Shown here: positions 42,201 to 57,200 of the stretch, in pieces | Layout of the letters: the number at the start of each line of letters is the position of its first letter | How positions within the stretch are numbered: position 1 is the first letter of the stretch | Program-made: the position numbers and the translations under genes | DNA from: Oscheius dolichura | Taxonomy: Eukaryota; Nematoda; Chromadorea; Rhabditida; Rhabditidae | Length of the DNA stretch: 64,000 nucleotides | Reading direction: 5' to 3' | Assembly (NCBI GenBank): GCA_932521035.1 | Contig: OW051497.1 | Location: 4,960,001-5,024,000, forward strand | Notes under the pieces: generated by a model | Databases searched by the model: none | Told to the model about the DNA's origin: nothing | What the model saw: the letters and a program-made list of their open reading frames with translations, nothing else

Positions 42201-45200
42201 ATGGCAATTTGATAAAAGCAAATTATAAGCGAGCCTCCAATTTTTTGCGAGAAAATTGGCTGGTGGCCTGGGGGCAGACGACCTCCCCCGAGGAGTTGAA
42301 ATGACAGTGACGATGGCAATGATCAGATACAGGTCTTAAGAGAATTCATGAAATCAATCATCATGCAGAAGATTGGCATGTTTGTCCAGGAGGGAGCAGG
42401 TAGCGCGCGTGAGGTACAAGCAAACATGCGTGTAGAGAGAAAATGATTCATTAGCGCTCGACTGATGACCGGAGCGGTCGGCTGTTTGCGCACTCCGAAG
42501 CTTCCCAACTATCAGCCGCAAAACTGAGAGCTATTCAAGAGTATAGAGGAATTAATTTGCCTACTTCTCTTTCTCTAGATATCATGGGAGTTACCTGTAA
42601 TAACAGTTTCCTAATAAAGCAGGGCAGGGGCAGAGTCATCCTGTACTACTGGCAGCGCCATAAGTGCGGTCAAGATGTTGTTTTTGAGAAACGAAGCTAC
42701 TTTGATGAGTAAAAGAGATGTACTTTAGGGTCTTAAAAGTAGTATTGGAAGGGCGTCTCGCCCTTAAAGGCGCGTCTTTAAAATGGACAGGCGATATTCT
42801 GAGAGAGGAGTCTGACGGAAGTTTCGGATTCGCGACAACGGGAGGTCAAGTGGAGGGGAGAAGGGAGAGCGCTTGATCAATTCTTAGCAGTCTATGAGAT
42901 TCCGCATACATTGGAATATATAAGTTAGGTATCATCAAACGTCAAAATTTCAGTTCACTACACTGATTTCTGATGTTTAATATGATGGCAAGAGATGTGG
43001 ATAACCAGTTTTGAAGTATTGCAACTGAGCCAGATGTGATCCCTGGTTCATTCTCAGAGAGTTCCACAAGACGAAAAGATTAGAGCCGATTCAAGTGCTT
43101 CATCGCAGTTGTTTTTTCTTCTCTTCTATATACGGCTCGTTTACAATGAAAAGAATTGACGCGGTATGAGCACATCCGTCGAACCTGAGGAAAGAAAACG
43201 TGCTCACTTGGTGTTTTTTTCTGAACTAGCCGAACACAGTGGGGAGGGAGAAGGCTTTGAACGCAATGAATTGGATATATAGGAAGTAATGTTTCACGAC
43301 AAGCGCTGCTCGGATAGAGAGTGAGAGAGAATGGCAATCGTCTCTCCCATGGCTGTTCCACATCTGGGGGAACTCTAACTATGAACAAAAACTTCCCCTT
43401 CCCGTTCACAAACGATTGTTCCCGGAAAGAAAGAGGCTGAATAGACTCACAACTAGAGATGCAGAAGGGAAGATGGGGCATAGATTCATAAGGTTGGCGG
43501 CTATTAGTCTACGCAAAATTATGGCCGGCCTCGATTCTATCCCACACCCGTCAGGAAAAATGAACCACTGGATGATAAAGCTGTGGATGTATTGGAGCAG
43601 AAGGAATGGATGTCCTGTGTGTGGATACGCAATTTCTGTTTCATTACCAGCCGGTGTTAATTGTGGTGATGCATCACGTCATGGACAGATGGAACTAGGA
43701 AAGATGGGATGGAGCTGATGCTCTATTACCCCCTACAATAAGACAAAATTAGCCCTCCCACTGGGAAACCGCAAAAAAAGGAGGAGGAGGACTGAATAAT
43801 TCGCATAGCCATACATGTGGGCAAAAGAGAAATCTTCCTCCCTCTCGTCGTTTCTTATGCTTTAAAAAATTCTTTTTTTAGTTTTAGGTTAAAATGACAT
43901 GGAAGCTGTTGAAAATGCTGCCAACAGCTCGAAACACGCGACAACAAATTACGCAGGAGAGGGAAGGCTTCCTACTCTCACGGGCCTTTTTGGGACATGC
44001 TCAAAAACAAATGTCAAGGTCCCGAATTAGCCTTTAAACCCAGAGACTAAAAGCTCTTTCTTTGCTGGGGGAAGGCCGGCTAATAAAAGAGGGGGTGTGT
44101 TCTGGATAGGTTGCTAATAGTGGAGCGGAATATTCGGATGCGTCCTCATGTGATTTGATGCACTTTCATTGAAAGCAGAAGAGACAGCCTCCTGGGTGGG
44201 GAATAGCAGAAAAAGGAGGGTGTGCATCTGAGAAGACGGATGAAACTTACGGTAATTAGAGAAGAACGACGATAGGGCGAGCCATTGAGCGTGGAAATGT
44301 GTGACAAGGCGCTACTAGGGCGCGACTCTGCAATGACAGCCATATGAAACCTCCTTTGCTTCGGACGCTTCCTAATATCAGTAGGGTTCGCAAATTGGAC
44401 TCGGCGGAAGGGTTGCACGTCGTCGGTCTCCTCGGTTTCAGGTTGAGCTCTCTTCTTTTGTAGACGAATAGCTGTTTTGCGTCTCGAGTCGCGGCAGACG
44501 GCATTTCTATCGAAGCGCATAAGCTAAAAGTCAGAAACATATGGCCATGAGAAAGAGAGAAAGTTGGACTGGAGAGAGGAAAAAGTGAACACTGTGTACC
44601 AGAAGGATAGTGAAAGGGTTTTGGGTAGTCGACCAAGTTCTCAACACGTATGTTCGCGGCGGATCGTAAAGAGGAGGACAATGGCTGGTTGCGACCATGT
44701 ATAATAGCGGGTGGCGCGAAAGGAGCCACGTTTGAATTTGAGGTCGTCTGTGTTTTTTGCCGGCGGACCGCTGCCTTGAGAAAGGCCGACTCGTTTGGGG
44801 CAGGTTTGGTTCTAATTTAGTTAATTGTGATCATCGAATGGCAGTGGATATTATGGAAGAGGAAGATAACAAAGAGAGGGGAAAGTTGCCGACCGGATTG
44901 TAGAGCGATGAGGAGCAAAATAAGGTTTTCAAGTGATAATCCCTCCCTAAGTTACTCCGGATTCTGTAAGACAGAGAAAGCCGACAAGCACTTGAAGAAA
45001 CTTCACGAAAAAGACAGTATGAGGGCTGAACAACAAGTCTTTTCTCCTTCAAAAGTCCTGCAGAAAGATCAAGGCAGTAGTGAAGGAACACGGTCAAATC
45101 CGATAATGACTTTGTTGTTGTAAAAGTGACCAAAGCGCTAAGACAAGAATTACTGTCTTTACAGCTACCAGGACCATTATGAATGGAGTGCGAAGGCGAC

Positions 45201-48200
45201 GTGATTCATGCGCAACAAAGCAACTACCATGAGACGACGATGTCAAATAAAAAAGACAGTAAACTAACTGGTATGCTGCAATAGGACTCTCCTTCTAAGG
45301 ATGAAAACAGATTGCGTCGCACTTTGCAAGCAGCTGAAAATGGGAGAATACCGACTGGTTAAATCAACATACCACGAGCTTTACTTTTTGTCCGAGAAAC
45401 GATGTTCGGTTTGGTCAGAGTAGCTGGCGGCAGCAACTGAGGAACTTTATCACTCTCTGGTGTCAGGAATATGGAGGCGGATGAAGTTGCTCTTTCAGGA
45501 GACTCCATAGTAATAACTGAAACCATTTCATATTGTGTGGTAATTGAAGAAAATGAAAGCTAAGCAAAATGTAGACGAATAACAGTCAAAGATATTAAAG
45601 AGCAAGAAGAATGGAAGGGTCGAAGTTGCCCTTGGGACAGAACGCCTTGTCTCGGTAATTAACCTTTGATACATAACTGCGGGTGTTCGCGGATTACAAT
45701 AAAAGGAAACACAGCTCACACAGGGGAGCCTGGGAAGAACATTGACTTTTAAGGAAAAACGACTTTATGAAGGAGGTAAGATGCTATGGAAACATTAAAA
45801 TGAAGGATGAAAGTGTAAGATGGGTGCGTTGAAGGTTTCAGAAGGAAGAATCCAGAATAATAAAGAGGTCATGTGTGTAGTAAGATTATAAGCTGCCATT
45901 GTTTAGGGTAGTCGGCTATATCAGAGATGAGAGTCTCTGTATAAAAATACCATTGATTGTCTGGGAAAGTATTGTCCTCGGCCGTTATTAGCTATCGATA
46001 AAAAGCAATATTGCTCTCTAAATGAGAGACGCGGATCTGGGAATTGCAGGTGCATCCCGTCTAGGTCAGCCGTCCTCCTCGACCTCTCAGGTCACTCAGC
46101 AGATGTTTCAGAGTTTCCAAACTGTTGCGCGCCCCGGATAAGTTTGAGTCAAGACAGGCTGCCATAAATCATTTCGTCATAGGTACATACGTTCAGCTGT
46201 CCGAATGGATCTTTTTCTTCCCCCATATGCATATCCTCCTCGGAAACCCCTTCAATTCCGTTTGGTTTTAATTAAAGCAGCCTGTGTGATATATTTCTCA
46301 CTGCCGAGTATTGGATGAGCTCCTCGCTGTTTTACCCATTGTCATCCATTCTGTCCAAATTCTAGTCCCTCCATGGCCAGGGGGCTCTTCGTTTTTTCCC
46401 CGTGAGGCCTTTTCTCTAGAGATGAAAGAAGACGAAAAAAACATTATAGCCCGGTTTCCCACAGTCTTTCAATTGCCTTCCATTATTATGCGATCTAAGC
46501 CGTGTCTGATCACTCCTTCTGGGCGCGTTGTCATTTCCCTTTCCCGTATTCTGATGTGCCAGTCGGACCTCCTTCTGCCACCGCCTACTCTTCTGTACGC
46601 CCCCAGGGCTGGGCCCTTCGGTCAACAAGGCCCATCTGAGATCGGCTATAATCAATTTGTTGTTGCCATGCCGGTTGGCCAATTCCCTCGTCCCGATCTC
46701 TGTATTTGTCCGAGTCTCGACTTCTTTATTTCGTCGACACATGATTCTGTAGCTAACAAAGTCTAGAAAGTGTCGGAGTCTGCCCCAATTCTGTTAAATT
46801 GAAATCCAAATGTCAGAAGCAAACGTCCTGAATCAGTTCATTGCACTTCTTCTCCATTGTCCTAACTGTTCGTCTTCTCGTTGTGCGAGGGCGTGTTATT
46901 CATTCTTATACGAGGCTGCGTGGTGGTCAATTTCGAAATGATTTCTGTTTACAGATCAGTTGTATTATTCATCCCATACCATTCTCCTTACACACCCGAC
47001 CGTCACAGTGCATCTTTTTTCTCTGAGAATTGGAGTCCTTGATAATTAGCTACGTGTCGTTCGTAGCATAGACTACGGACTGTTCGCGATGTCCTCTCTC
47101 TAGACGCTCTTTCGAAATCTATACTAATAGGAACGTATGCCTTTCTCACCATTTTTTGGCCGCCTTAAGATGCAGCGAGAAACAGAGGGAACGCAAGAGA
47201 CCAGCTCTAGCCGGTCCAATATATATACATTTAAAGTAAACGACTGTCGCCCATTAGCCTCGTAGTTGTCCCCCAATGACTGTTTTGTCATCTCCTAAAC
47301 CCATTTGCTCTTGTTTATCCCTCACTCAACTCTCGTGTTTATATTGGCTGTTTACAGAAATCAGGATGCCCAACGACAATCTTACTGTCGAGCAGGCTTG
47401 CAAACGCTATGTTGCTGACAGCGTAAGTGCTGCAAAAGAGCGTCCACCGTTATTATTTTGAAGATTGCCGACAAGCCACAGCATGTCAATATTTCGGAGA
47501 TCATTGCCAAGCGCAACATTTATGCTCCAGATAGGCAAATTAACTATACGTACAAGAACGACTCCAACCCCAAGGTTCAGTCTCCCCTAGCTTACCCGGT
47601 CGAGAAGGACAACTTTTGTCAAAACCTCTCCAATGCATTCCGCAGTGGAGGAAATTAAGTTGTCCAGGTTAGCTATATTGGATACTGTACCGTAACAGAT
47701 TCAGACCCGATCTCTTCAATCTTACGGTGTTTCAGTCCCGATGACACGAATTTTGTTCGGTGGTATTTATTGTAAATTGGCAACAATAAAGATATGCAAA
47801 CAAGCCCATTTGATTTTAACAATTGTGGAAAGTATTTCAAAAACCCGTTTGATGAAACGTCACCAGCTGGACAATTTCTCAAGTAGCTTTCCTAAGATGT
47901 TGTTGTAAACGTTCGCGCAAGACTCACTTCATAAAGACTTCTCAAAGTATTTGGCAAACTTATCTGAAGCTGACCTAGATGTAAATGAATGAACAGGTTG
48001 CGCAGTACTAATGCAGTCCGATCCGCCCTTCACCTTTGAGCGCATACTGGATATAACGGAAGCTTCCAAGGTGCTAGCGGTGCTCCTTCAATAATCCGTC
48101 TTCGCATCGGTTAAACCAAATTAATATACTGTTTACAAGATCAACTGGCAGTTTGAGCTTTTCTGATGGAATTCTCTTGGACTAGTCCACATCTTCCTTA

Positions 48201-51200
48201 TTTATTAGCCGAGACGAGACATAAGATAGTCAAAAACCTCCCTTAAAATAGTCAATGTTTCAATGTAGATATGTGTTCGGTGTTAGTAATTGTAAAGGAA
48301 ACACGTATTGACAGTAAGAACAAGATGTACACCAACAAATCTTTACTTACTGCAATCATAGCCAAAAATATCCTTGAAAAAAGATTTGACAGAACGCCAG
48401 CAACCGGCAAGTTTCTCACTCATTTTACCTAAAAGCCGGATTGACAAAATTATTGACTCAAACTCACCGAAGAAAGATTCCTCAGAATCTTCGTTATCTT
48501 CTTCTGAGTTGGATTCCGATGCGGCCGATGGTACGCTGTATACAGTTTTCAGAGTTTGGGTAGTGTCTTGTACTAGAGCTGCGTCTCCGACTGCGGCTGC
48601 TTGGGTAGTTTCCGGAGATTCCTCCTCAGGTGTTGTAGAAGCAGCCTCCTCTTCCTCGGAAGGCGTTGTGGGAGCCTCCTCCTCAGGTGTTGTAGAAGCA
48701 GCCTCCTCTTCCTCGGAAGGCGTTGTGGGAGCCTCCTCCTCAGGTGTTGTAGAAGCAGCCTCCTCTTCCTCGGAAGGCGTTGTGGGAGCCTCCTCCTCAG
48801 GTGTTGTAGAAGCAGCCTCCTCTTCCTCGGAAGGCGTTGTGGGAGCCTCCTCCTCAGGTGTTGTAGAAGCAGCCTCCTCTTCCTCGGAAGGCGTTGTGGG
48901 AGCCTCCTCCTCTGGTGTTGTAGAAGCAGCCTCCTCTTCCTCGGAAGGCGTTGTGGGAGCCTCCTCCTCAGGTGTTGTAGAAGCAGCCTCCTCTTCCTCG
49001 GAAGGCGTTGTGGGAGCCTCCTCCTCAGGTGTTGTAGAAGCAGCCTCCTCTTCCTCGGAAGGCGTTGTGGGAGCCTCCTCCTCTGGTGTTGTAGAAGCAG
49101 CCTCCTTCTCCTCGGAAGGCGTTGTGGGAGCCTCCTCCTCAGGTGTTGTAGAAGCAGCCTCCTCTTCCTCGGAAGGCGTTGTGGGAGCCTCCTCCTCTGG
49201 TGTTGTAGAAGCAGCCTCCTTCTCCTCGGAAGGCGTTGTGGGAGCTTCCTCTCCGACAGTCGGTGTGGGAGCTGTTGTTAAACCAACTTCTTCCTCTTGG
49301 GTGCCGGCCTGGGTGGATTCACAGTTTTCAATGTATGTATTGTACCTTTTTTTTCAGTGGGGAGACAGTGCTGTGGCTGCAACTTGGGTTAATCTGGATC
49401 TGAATCATTGATGCCTTCCGTCCCCACTCACTTCGCAGTCGACAAGGTGTGTAGCTGGGCGGGATGATACTGCTGGTACCATCCAATGCAAACACTAGGA
49501 AGTAGGCAGTTAGTGCTATCGTTAAAATTTACTCACCAGTAGGAGGAAGACTAATTTCATGTTGAAGCAAAATTACGGGAGAGAGGCGGCATTTATAGTC
49601 CATTTTAATCATCATCGATATTTTGACTGTGTGCTAGTTTCCGAAACAGACTTGTCACCTCCTCTTGTTCAATGAAATCATTTTCATTTGTAAATGAACG
49701 TCTACTTGGCTCTTTCACTGCGTGGGCAAACTAGAGGGCACATTGTGATCTTCGTGGGTGCTATTTGAAGAGTCTTGTGAAGGGTAAAAAGAGTGTCTCA
49801 AGGATAGTTTCAATAGCATGCCACTATTTGGGATATGATTGGCCGAGAAGAGGTTTATGAAAGCGCGACCTCTCAAGAGTCCGCCGAAGGCTTCCATCGT
49901 TTGCGCTCGCGTTCGACGCCCACTTATTTTGTATCACCCCAACAGTGAACATTTTTCCGCATGTAGGCGATACAGCCTAATTGAAACATTACCACCTGAG
50001 ACAATAAAAAAATCCCAATAACCTTCACATCGTTTTTCGGCTAGTATCAATCAACTGGCCGGCCCCGAGGTCACTCTTCTTCGTTTTTGAATTCGGTCCA
50101 CCACTTCCGACCCAATCCTATATGGGTAATCCCATCTGCTTGACCAGCGAGTCATCTAATTCACGGAATCAACTGATGTTTTTCTCAGGATTTGTATCAT
50201 GCTCTCCATGTGAAGTGTTGGTAAAGCGCCGACAGAGGACTTGAACCGGGTCCCGATCTTCCTGAGCTGGACTCTTTCATAGCACTTTACACCATATTAA
50301 TTGTCACTTTTTAACGCTTTCCTGATGATTTTTGTCCGGCCAGTTATTTCAAACATCCAGTCCTGTAAAGTGCATAATTTATGCTGCAGTTCTCACGCCA
50401 AGGCAGGTCTCCCTTTTTTATGACCTTCGCAAAGCGCTAATTGTAACTGATCGAGATCCTTTTCTGAGTCACCCCTCAACCTGTCGCGTATCGCAATTTT
50501 CAGTTTTCTTCTCATTTGTCTTTCGCCGTCACCTCTTGACAACTCCCCTTATGAAAAACTACGGTCATCGCTGCCTGACCGACACTTACTCTTCTCTCTA
50601 AATAAACAGTTCTTCTCAGTTTGTCCGTTTTCTTGTATGTTTGTGTCCTCTCGCAAGATCAGAAAAAAGTCGAAAGACAGGAAATATGAGAAGCTAAGGT
50701 ATCAAAACGTTCTCCTCCGTGAACTCTTAGATGTTCCAACAGGGTGTCCAGCTCCTTGTTTGCCCACGACCACCTGCACTCACACAAAATACTCCCACTC
50801 GACCTAAACAGTTTTAGAGTGGCCGACTGTATAGAGATTGAGCCCCTCTCGGGCAACTTTTAGCTTCTTCCGCCTCCTCTTTTGTATTGATGATATTCTT
50901 TGACCTGTTGCAGGTAACCTTATCTACGTGTTTATTGGTCGGCATCGGAGTTACTCGTACTTTTTGTGGAATCGGCACGCTCACTTCAAAGCTGATGCGC
51001 CATGTCGAAGGAAATGGGCAGTCGCCCTCTTTCGCAGTCACGGTTCCGTCAGAACAGGTGAGCAATAATCCCCAAGCCTTTTTCTATCTCCACACACACA
51101 CATCAGTCCCAAAATGGAAACAATTTGACCTATCTGTGGTGTCTGTGTACATCGGTGTGGTCGGCGCTTATGAGCTTAGACTGACCTCGCTGATCCCCCG

Positions 51201-54200
51201 TCTTCCTTCGTTTCTCGCCCACCGAAGTCATTACGAGCAGTCGCATGAAGTTCTGCGAAGACTGGCTGCTAGTTCCGCTGCCTTTATATGGTCGTTTTAA
51301 GCTTGGCCCGCGTATCTTCTTCACAGATAAAGTTATTTCCATGCCGTTAGCCTTCAGGAAGAAGATCTCTTAAAGACCAGCCATCAAGTGGCATCTGCAC
51401 GGGGCAGACGTTTGAATCACTTGGCCGCACCCTTGTATGTCTTGGGAGAAAGTCTTCCGCGTTTCGATAACATTGACGTTCCCTGCCACGGCGTCCTGCA
51501 ACTCTTTACAACGTGTACTGGTTCGGGGCCTGTTTTGTGATAATTTCCGTTAAACTACAATTGTTGTTACCGAAAAAAGGTGTTCTCCAACTGATCCCCC
51601 TTCCAACTTTCTTATCCAGAGGAAGTGTAACTCTTTTTGCAGTATGCCCGTCTTTTCCGAGGCCACTGAGATACTCTCCTCTGTAACTCTCACTTATGTA
51701 TTTTTGACACTTTCTCCTCGCGGTTCCCTTGCTAGCTGATGAATATCTCCACTTTAAGGAACTGTCAGGGACCTAAAACAACTTGGGCTTAAAAAATACG
51801 CCTTTTTCTCCTGATCACGGTGGTATATTTCTTTTTGCATATGGACGCCTGTATCACGAGAAAAATAAACATTTATGATCAAAATCTGGTTGAAAAAACG
51901 AAAAGTGATCATGATCGTTACAGGACCTTTCATGGGTCCAGCAACGATTATGATCACAGAAATGGAATGTCGTCGTGATCAGAAGAAAACGGCGAATTTT
52001 TTAAGCCTATACTGAGTTAGTTTGCTACCTTTTTGAGAGAGAAAAAACGGAAAACGCTACATGAGTCGTAAAATACGCACAAATGACCCCGAAATGAAAA
52101 GTATGGATAGAGAATAGGCCCATACGTAGTCGCTTGGGACTCGGTTGCTTAGGGTCAAATTATCACTTTCACTTGGTCCCTGACAGTTCCTTTAATTCTC
52201 TCTCGGCTATAAAAGCTTGGCGCAATAACTTTTTCCTGGCATTCCTCAACATTCAATCTGTCAGATACGAGCTTCTTTTCTGGTCTGTAACTGTTTATTG
52301 GTCGTGAGCATTTTTCCGCCTTATTATATGGTAGACTCTCGACTCACTTCCGAGCAGTTTCCGGCCACTGTTTGAATTTCGGCTCAGTCGCAATGGTCAG
52401 CAGGATCAGTAACAATTGATAGAGACCGGACGGCGCAGCCGCTCCAGGCAACGCGCAAACGCACCCATGATTCTCGGCAGCTAATCTTTTGAGTGTGAAA
52501 TTGAGACCGCATCCAAGCTGGCCTTTCAGGCGCTGCTCTAGCCATGCCAGTGAGTTAGTATCACAGGTGAAACAACTTTTTTAACTCGGTTTCACACTGT
52601 GCACAACCATGCAGAACCTATTTCACGTTGTCAACGCTTTTGACAGTCTGGTTCCCTAGTCACGCCTAAGATCACGTTGCCAGATTATATGGGGTGCTAA
52701 CATTTTTATTCCAAAAGGCTTTTATTCATTTATACGGACGGTTTTGTTGTTTTCTTTTTTTCTGGCCACCATACAATCTGATAATCGTACACGACGGGTC
52801 TAATTGGCAGCAGTAGTGGACAAAGAAGCCGGCTTCCTTTTGGTTTAACCTGGTCATCAGTTTCTTTTCTTTCAGCCCACACAGTCCAAAGGAAAGTAGA
52901 GAGCGGCTACTACAGTTGGCACAAAAGACCCATAGATACGACAGTCGGCCCAGCAGCTGCAACTCTCCAGAACTTCGTCCCAAAATGGGATTGAGGTGGG
53001 TTTTCTTATTTCTTGCTTACAGTTGTTCAGGGCAAAAGATCGATGTCGAAATTCTGCATATGTCTCGGAACAGAGTCTGCCGGATAAGTTAACACAGGCA
53101 TTGAGGCATTTCCGTCCAGGAAATCTAGTCCACTCGGCGAGCAGTTCAGCTCCGTTTAAAATAAAGGTGGCAAAAGAAAGAGTAGATAAAGAGGGTTTTT
53201 GCAGAACAGAGGAGCGGTGGCAGCTGATGATGTGGTCTATATTTCGGCACCTGAGCCCCGCGGAAAAAGCGTTGCTCAAGAAAAAGAGGCGGCAAAAGTA
53301 AACACGTTCCTCTTCCTAAAATACCTCTGTACTCAGCGCCGGTACAACTCCGTTCTTATGAACCCTGGTAACGAAAATCACGTAGAGAACAGGGACACTA
53401 CACTCAAAGATTTGGACCAGATACGAAATCTCTACCGAAGTGTTCCAAATGTCAGTACATTGGAAGACAATGAGTAGGATCCCAATTAATTCCACAATAA
53501 CCAGACAGTTTTCAATTCCGTCCGTCGCGTCATTCGAAGTATGCAGATGAATTCGAGGCAGAGATGTCATCATCCACAAGAAGCCCAACTGATAGCGGAT
53601 ACCGTTCCACTCCACGTCATACGGAAGAGAACCCGTATATGTTTGAGGATGAATGTGAATACGGTAATTAGTTTATCGAAAGAAAGGAAAGGCCTTTTAG
53701 GGATAACCCATAAAACAACGACAGTTGTGCATATCAACGGGAATTCCACGCCTCCACCGAGCGAAGACCCTATTCTAAGGGTCCATGGTGCCAACTTGGC
53801 TGCTTTTGAAGATTCACTCAAAAGTTATGGAATTCTAAATGAACTCAATATCTCCCCCATAAATGAGAGAGATGCCATTGCCGTCCTCCAGTCAGGCCGT
53901 TGTAAAAATGTTGCTAACCTGCTGGATATTTCCATTGTACCTAAGTGAGATTCTCCTGATAATCTTTCAGTCAGTTATTCAGACTGGTAGAGATGATATA
54001 TTCAGTCCTGGTCACTCTCACTGAGCATCTGACACGGCTCACAGTTCACGCCTTCAAAATTTCCAAAGATGACGTGATCGCTGCTACCAAGGTATGCATA
54101 TAGAAACAATTGAAACTAAAAGGAAACTATAGCTCTCCTTTTCCGTTGAAATTTACACTAGCTGCCAAAAAGCGGGAAGTCAAGCACTGTCCATGTTTGC

Positions 54201-57200
54201 TCTCAGTGGAACTGGAGGCTTACGGAAGGGCCTCAGCGATAGATCCGATTTGAGATTCTCCGTTGGAAAGATTAACCGTTGGCTACTGGAGAAAATTACA
54301 GATAAACCCATCGCTGATACCGTAACCTTTGCCCCCTGACCCCTCCTATATTATTTAGGTGTCAATATATCTTTCCGCGGCACTAGAATGTGTCCTAGAG
54401 GAATTCATACTCAAAGTAATTGTACCAGGTAGCCAATTTATTGGTGTCACTGTATTTTGTATTTTAGCAAGAGATTCTGTTTTTTCTTTACAAGAGTTCG
54501 GCGATGCTTTGAACAATGATTTCAACATAATCACGTTCTTTGCTAAGTATGATGAATTCACAGGTAGTAATTTAGTTTTCCGTTTTTACTGCGATTGATA
54601 TTTAGGAGATAATGTGCAAAGCACAGTCTCTTTCGTGCAGCTGATGGAGGCCGTAGAGCGTCTCAGACAGAAGATGCTGTACTTCGAAGAAAATTCCACC
54701 TCTGGCAAAACTAATAGGCGCAGTCAAATGACGTTTTGTCCAAAAGCTGCCCAGGCACTGTATTATTTTATAACCAATTCGGAAAAATACAAGTGAGTAA
54801 TGACCGAAAGAAAGCAAAGAATACTTTAAGAGAGACCAAAGCGCCGTTAGCTGAATGGACTAAACTGTCCTATACGTTCGCGGAGTATAGACTGACCTCT
54901 ATGGTTGAAGTAGGAGACGTCCAGCAGGTGACTTACTTCCTAGTCGTTTTGCAATGCGTTTAGGCTGCCCGTCTCCTTCTAAATGTCGATTGCCCTCCTA
55001 CAGTAGTTGAACTGTGGAGACACGACTTTGCTGCTATTTCTTCACTAGAAGAAGCCACTAGAAGTTTTTCTTTCTTGCTCATAGCCACGGGTTTGTCGGA
55101 GAATATCCAACGCGGAATACATATCTTGGGAGACAAAATGAATGCCACCAATATATTTGTGAGTTTTGTCTGCGAATCCACTTCTATTAAAATACAGGGC
55201 CTTTCTGCACTGTCCGAAGCTGTTGTACGGGGAGACGAGGACGTCGTGAAGATTTTGATATCCAGCGGATGCCCTGTGGATGTAGGAGTGCCTAAATCCA
55301 GGGACGATGAATGCTTCTTGCTCTTGACCGAATATAGTGGATGGACTCCGTTGACATGGTCAGTCCTATAAATGTACATTCTACAAATTTGCCTAGGGCT
55401 GTCTCCTCGCAAAACATGGCACTGGTCGATTTCTTGTTGAGCTCCTCAGCTGATCTTCAAAACGAAGCTATGGTCCAGGAGACCCCTTTACAAGTAAACT
55501 ATACCGGTTTCCTTACTGTCCTTATTTGAGGTAGCAGTACAGTCAGGGAACAGACGGATCATTGGACGCCTCCTGGAATGCGGCGCGGATCCATTCAGGT
55601 CCTCCGTGCCTTATGATTCAAACCAAGCTAGCTTCCGTAATTGTGGCTGTCCATCAGCTCTGGCAATTGCTGCCACCCGTGGAGATATTCTCACTGTTGA
55701 TCTGTTTCTTGAATCTGGTATGAAATCATCTCTGTTTTAATTTGGTCTTTTACAGTAAACCAAACGGAGCGAGCAACGTCTGTGGATGACTTCCTGAAAA
55801 ATGCTTATAACAATAACTATCACACGTCGAAGTAGGTTATTCCTTTACTCGCACCTTTGTTTTGTTATAGTAACTATCAAAATCTACCTGCGCACGTGAA
55901 AATCGCGTTACAAGAAGCAATTTACTACGCGGTTGAACATTCGAGACCGGAAGTTGCTCACAAAATAAAAAACAAAGGTATGCCGTAAGATGTAGCAAAT
56001 AAAAGCAAAATTTAGTACTAGGATTAAACTGGAATTTGTACACGTGGACACGAGCTTTGCAAGGAGCCGCGGAAACGAAGCAGAAATGGCTGATAGATGA
56101 TCTGATCTCCGACTTCAGCCCCAAACTCGCGGCCGAGCTGTCCGAAGAAAACATCAACTACTGTCTTTCGGTGGTAGGCGACAGTTTCTGGCCATTTTCA
56201 TCTCTTTGCAGCTTTTCTCTCTCGTGAAATGGGAGTGTCGCAAGAGCGGAGGAAGTCCGATAGGAGTATCTTTCGCCATCTCACGGCTCTGGCATTATTT
56301 CGGGTGTGAAAAGAGGTCATCCCCAATTTATTACCCAGCATCCACAGTTTTTAGCAAACCTGAACTCTTACCCAAACCTGAAATGTCTCCCCGGCCTGTG
56401 GTTGACTCTTCCTTCGTAAATAACGAACATCTATCTGATGTCCGCTTTAGGGTAGAAAGGGCATTGTCATACTGACAACCGCCAATACTTTAGGTTGACG
56501 GAGAGATTGTCTTCGGTCACCGTATCGTCTTATTCAATGCCTCAGATAAATTCAAAGCATTGCTACAAAGCCCAAAGGGAGTGGTCGACATAACTGACAT
56601 CTCCCACAAACAATTTTTGGTAAGGGAGGGCCTTTGACCACACTGATGGGTTCAGGCAATGATGGAGTTTCTCTACACCGGCAAATTGCCCAAACTAGAT
56701 ATTGCCCAACTTCAGTCCCTCTCATCAGTAGCCATTATTTATGGATTGTCTAGTTTAAAGAAGGAGACAGAGAAGTCCCTACATGAACTTATCACACCCG
56801 AACATATTGGTAATATTTACCAGTTTGCTATAGTTAGTTTGCCCAGTAGCTCATAAACAGCTGCTTCAGGTGCATACCAACGACCGATTACTAGAGGAGT
56901 GCGAGAAGTGTGTTTTGGAGAACTTTGACACGGTAGTAAAACAGCCCAAAATGAAAGAGATCCTTCTGTCCAACTCCGGTGACTACGACGTTTGTGCAGC
57001 ACTCTCCTCCCGCCTCCTCATGGCTTTTGATCTTGCCAGGTCAAAGCAGTCGGAACCTGTTTCAATTTGAGTCTTTCCCAGCTTATCAGCAAGTGCACAG
57101 AGACATATTCCGATTGTACCTCAGATTATTTAATAAAATTACTTTATACTGTCCAGTGTAAAGAGGTGTCTTTAGAAGGGAATGAAAGAAGATAGCCCAT